Source: Pectobacterium actinidiae (lineage in GTDB: Bacteria > Pseudomonadota > Gammaproteobacteria > Enterobacterales > Enterobacteriaceae). Taken from it: 64,000 nucleotides of DNA. The position numbers and the translations under genes are program-made. Where the stretch lies: assembly GCF_000803315.1 (NCBI RefSeq), contig NZ_JRMH01000001.1, positions 186,001-250,000 on the forward strand, read 5' to 3'. Positions 63,167-64,000 of the stretch are shown one piece after another (position 1 is the stretch's first letter; the number at the start of each line of letters is the position of its first letter). Under the pieces are notes generated by a model. That model was given only the letters and a program-made list of their open reading frames with translations. It did not search any database and was not told the DNA's origin.

Positions 63167-64000
63167 ATGACGTTACTTCGTGGTGATGACTTTTTTACTT
63201 CGCGTGCCGTAACGGTTGCGGTTGAGCCGCGCACCCCACAAGCGGCGTTTCCTGAGCACTATCATGATTTCTGGGAAATCGTGCTGGTGGAACAAGGCGC
63301 TGGTGTTCATGTGTTTAACGATCAGCCCTATGCACTGTGCAGCGGTTCGGTATTCTTCGTTCGTGATAACGATCGGCATCTGTTTGAAGACGTCGAAGGA
63401 TTGTGCCTGACCAACATGCTGTACCGCTCGCCGCGCGGATTCCGCTTCCTTTCCGATATCGCCGCCTTTTTGCCGTATGGCCCGAACGGCGAGTGGCATG
63501 GGCAGTGGCAGGTCAATGCGGCGGGGATGCAGCAGCTGAAACAGTCGATGAACAGTCTGGCTGAACTGGCGCAGAGCGATGCACCGGAAGCGATTGCCGC
63601 CAGCGAGAGCCTGTTTCTGCACATTCTGGTGCAACTGCGCCAACACTGCTTCCAGACGCAGTCTAACGGCCCCGAGCGTCAGGGGGTTCAGGCGCTGCTG
63701 GGCTGGCTGCAAAACAACTACAGTGAAGAGGTGAACTGGGGCAGTCTGGCCGATCAGTTCTCGCTGCCGCTGCGTACGCTGCACCGTCAGCTCAAACAAC
63801 ACACGGGTATGACGCCACAACGCTATCTGAATCGGTTAAGATTACTGGAGGCTCGTCGGCGGTTGCAGCAGAGTGATGATTCGATTACCACGATTGCGCA
63901 CGCCTGTGGATTTAGCGACAGTAATCATTTCTCGACGCAATTCCGCAAGGCATTCTCGCAGGCGCCTAAATCACTGCGCCATCAGGCGTTTTCTCGTGAA
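63167..64000 (+). CDS. rhaS: RhaS, rhamnose-responsive AraC-type activator (stop beyond window)
   Basis: RhaS activates rhaBAD and rhaT in the presence of L-rhamnose. The cupin domain (EPRTPQAAFPEHYHDFWEIVLVEQG) and the AraC-type DNA-binding domain with two helix-turn-helix motifs (LADQFSLPLRTLHRQLKQHTG; IAHACGFSDSNHFSTQFRKAF) are both visible. The frame is open from the ATG at 63167 to the last base, 278 codons, about the E. coli length, so only the stop and perhaps a few residues are missing. Divergent from rhaB. Confidence 0.93.
   Translation, partial: MTLLRGDDFFTSRAVTVAVEPRTPQAAFPEHYHDFWEIVLVEQGAGVHVFNDQPYALCSGSVFFVRDNDRHLFEDVEGLCLTNMLYRSPRGFRFLSDIAAFLPYGPNGEWHGQWQVNAAGMQQLKQSMNSLAELAQSDAPEAIAASESLFLHILVQLRQHCFQTQSNGPERQGVQALLGWLQNNYSEEVNWGSLADQFSLPLRTLHRQLKQHTGMTPQRYLNRLRLLEARRRLQQSDDSITTIAHACGFSDSNHFSTQFRKAFSQAPKSLRHQAFSRE

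Noticed and set aside
63173..63820. 215-codon minus-strand frame over rhaS
   Set aside because: It is a shadow of the rhaS coding frame, which encodes a clear AraC-type regulator on the plus strand.

Overview
The window looks like a chromosome segment of a soft-rot enterobacterium, most likely Pectobacterium. This is inferred from gene content and protein similarity, not from a search. Ordinary enterobacterial loci (lptFG, leuX, roxA, aspA, rtcRB, mgtA, the rha regulon) flank a compositionally different island next to tRNA-Leu(CAA).

Region 1 (1-1690): the end of lptF, lptG with its terminator, then leuX with its own promoter and terminator.

Region 2 (about 1.7-23.3 kb): a P4-type genomic island at the leuX 3' end. 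A tyrosine integrase (1839-3095) is followed by a very A+T-rich module on the minus strand: a cytoplasmic protein with two GHKL ATPase domains, and an overlapping receiver-domain protein. Next come a C5-cytosine methyltransferase, a divergent Vsr-type endonuclease and an McrA-like HNH endonuclease. After these lie AlpA, an inovirus Gp2-like protein, a gene with an in-frame amber codon, a YeeP/YfjP GTPase, two unknown membrane or secreted proteins, RadC, a YeeU/YeeV (CbeA/CbtA) pair, a DUF4942 protein, a ribbon-helix-helix antitoxin and an AbiEi/AbiEii pair. A degenerate copy of the leuX 3' end at 19614-19640 marks the right attachment site. Beyond it lie the relics of a second, tandem element: an integrase cut off before its catalytic tyrosine, half of an antitoxin gene, an intact hipBA pair behind four repeats of exact 27-bp period, C-rich iterated motifs and the tail of a replication or primase gene.

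Region 3 (23.5-34.4 kb): a GNAT acetyltransferase, roxA, a secreted lipase-like hydrolase, a four-gene efflux operon (TolC-like, HlyD-like, two ABC-2 permeases, no ATPase), aspA and a LysR regulator, then about 1 kb of repeat-like and relic DNA.

Region 4 (35.2-41.9 kb): a seven-gene sulfur operon. A serine acetyltransferase makes O-acetylserine. A cysteine-synthase-like enzyme, a JAMM peptidase, a ThiS/MoaD-like sulfur carrier and a MoeB-rhodanese protein form a carrier-protein route to cysteine. A family 2A encapsulin shell and its cysteine desulfurase cargo would let the cell move sulfur from cysteine into a protein compartment. A perfect palindrome sits before the first gene.

Region 5 (41.9-64 kb): rtcR and rtcB with a sigma-54 promoter, where rtcB is followed by a HEAT-repeat protein instead of rtcA; an HNH endonuclease; a DUF1615 lipoprotein; a SulP transporter with a beta-carbonic anhydrase; two chemoreceptors each behind a sigma-28-type promoter; mgtA with a proline-rich leader peptide in front and a 30-residue membrane peptide behind; and rhaBADM divergent from rhaS, whose stop codon lies beyond the window.

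The two systems most worth attention are the GHKL-ATPase/receiver pair beside the methylase and Vsr genes, and the sulfur-carrier plus encapsulin operon.
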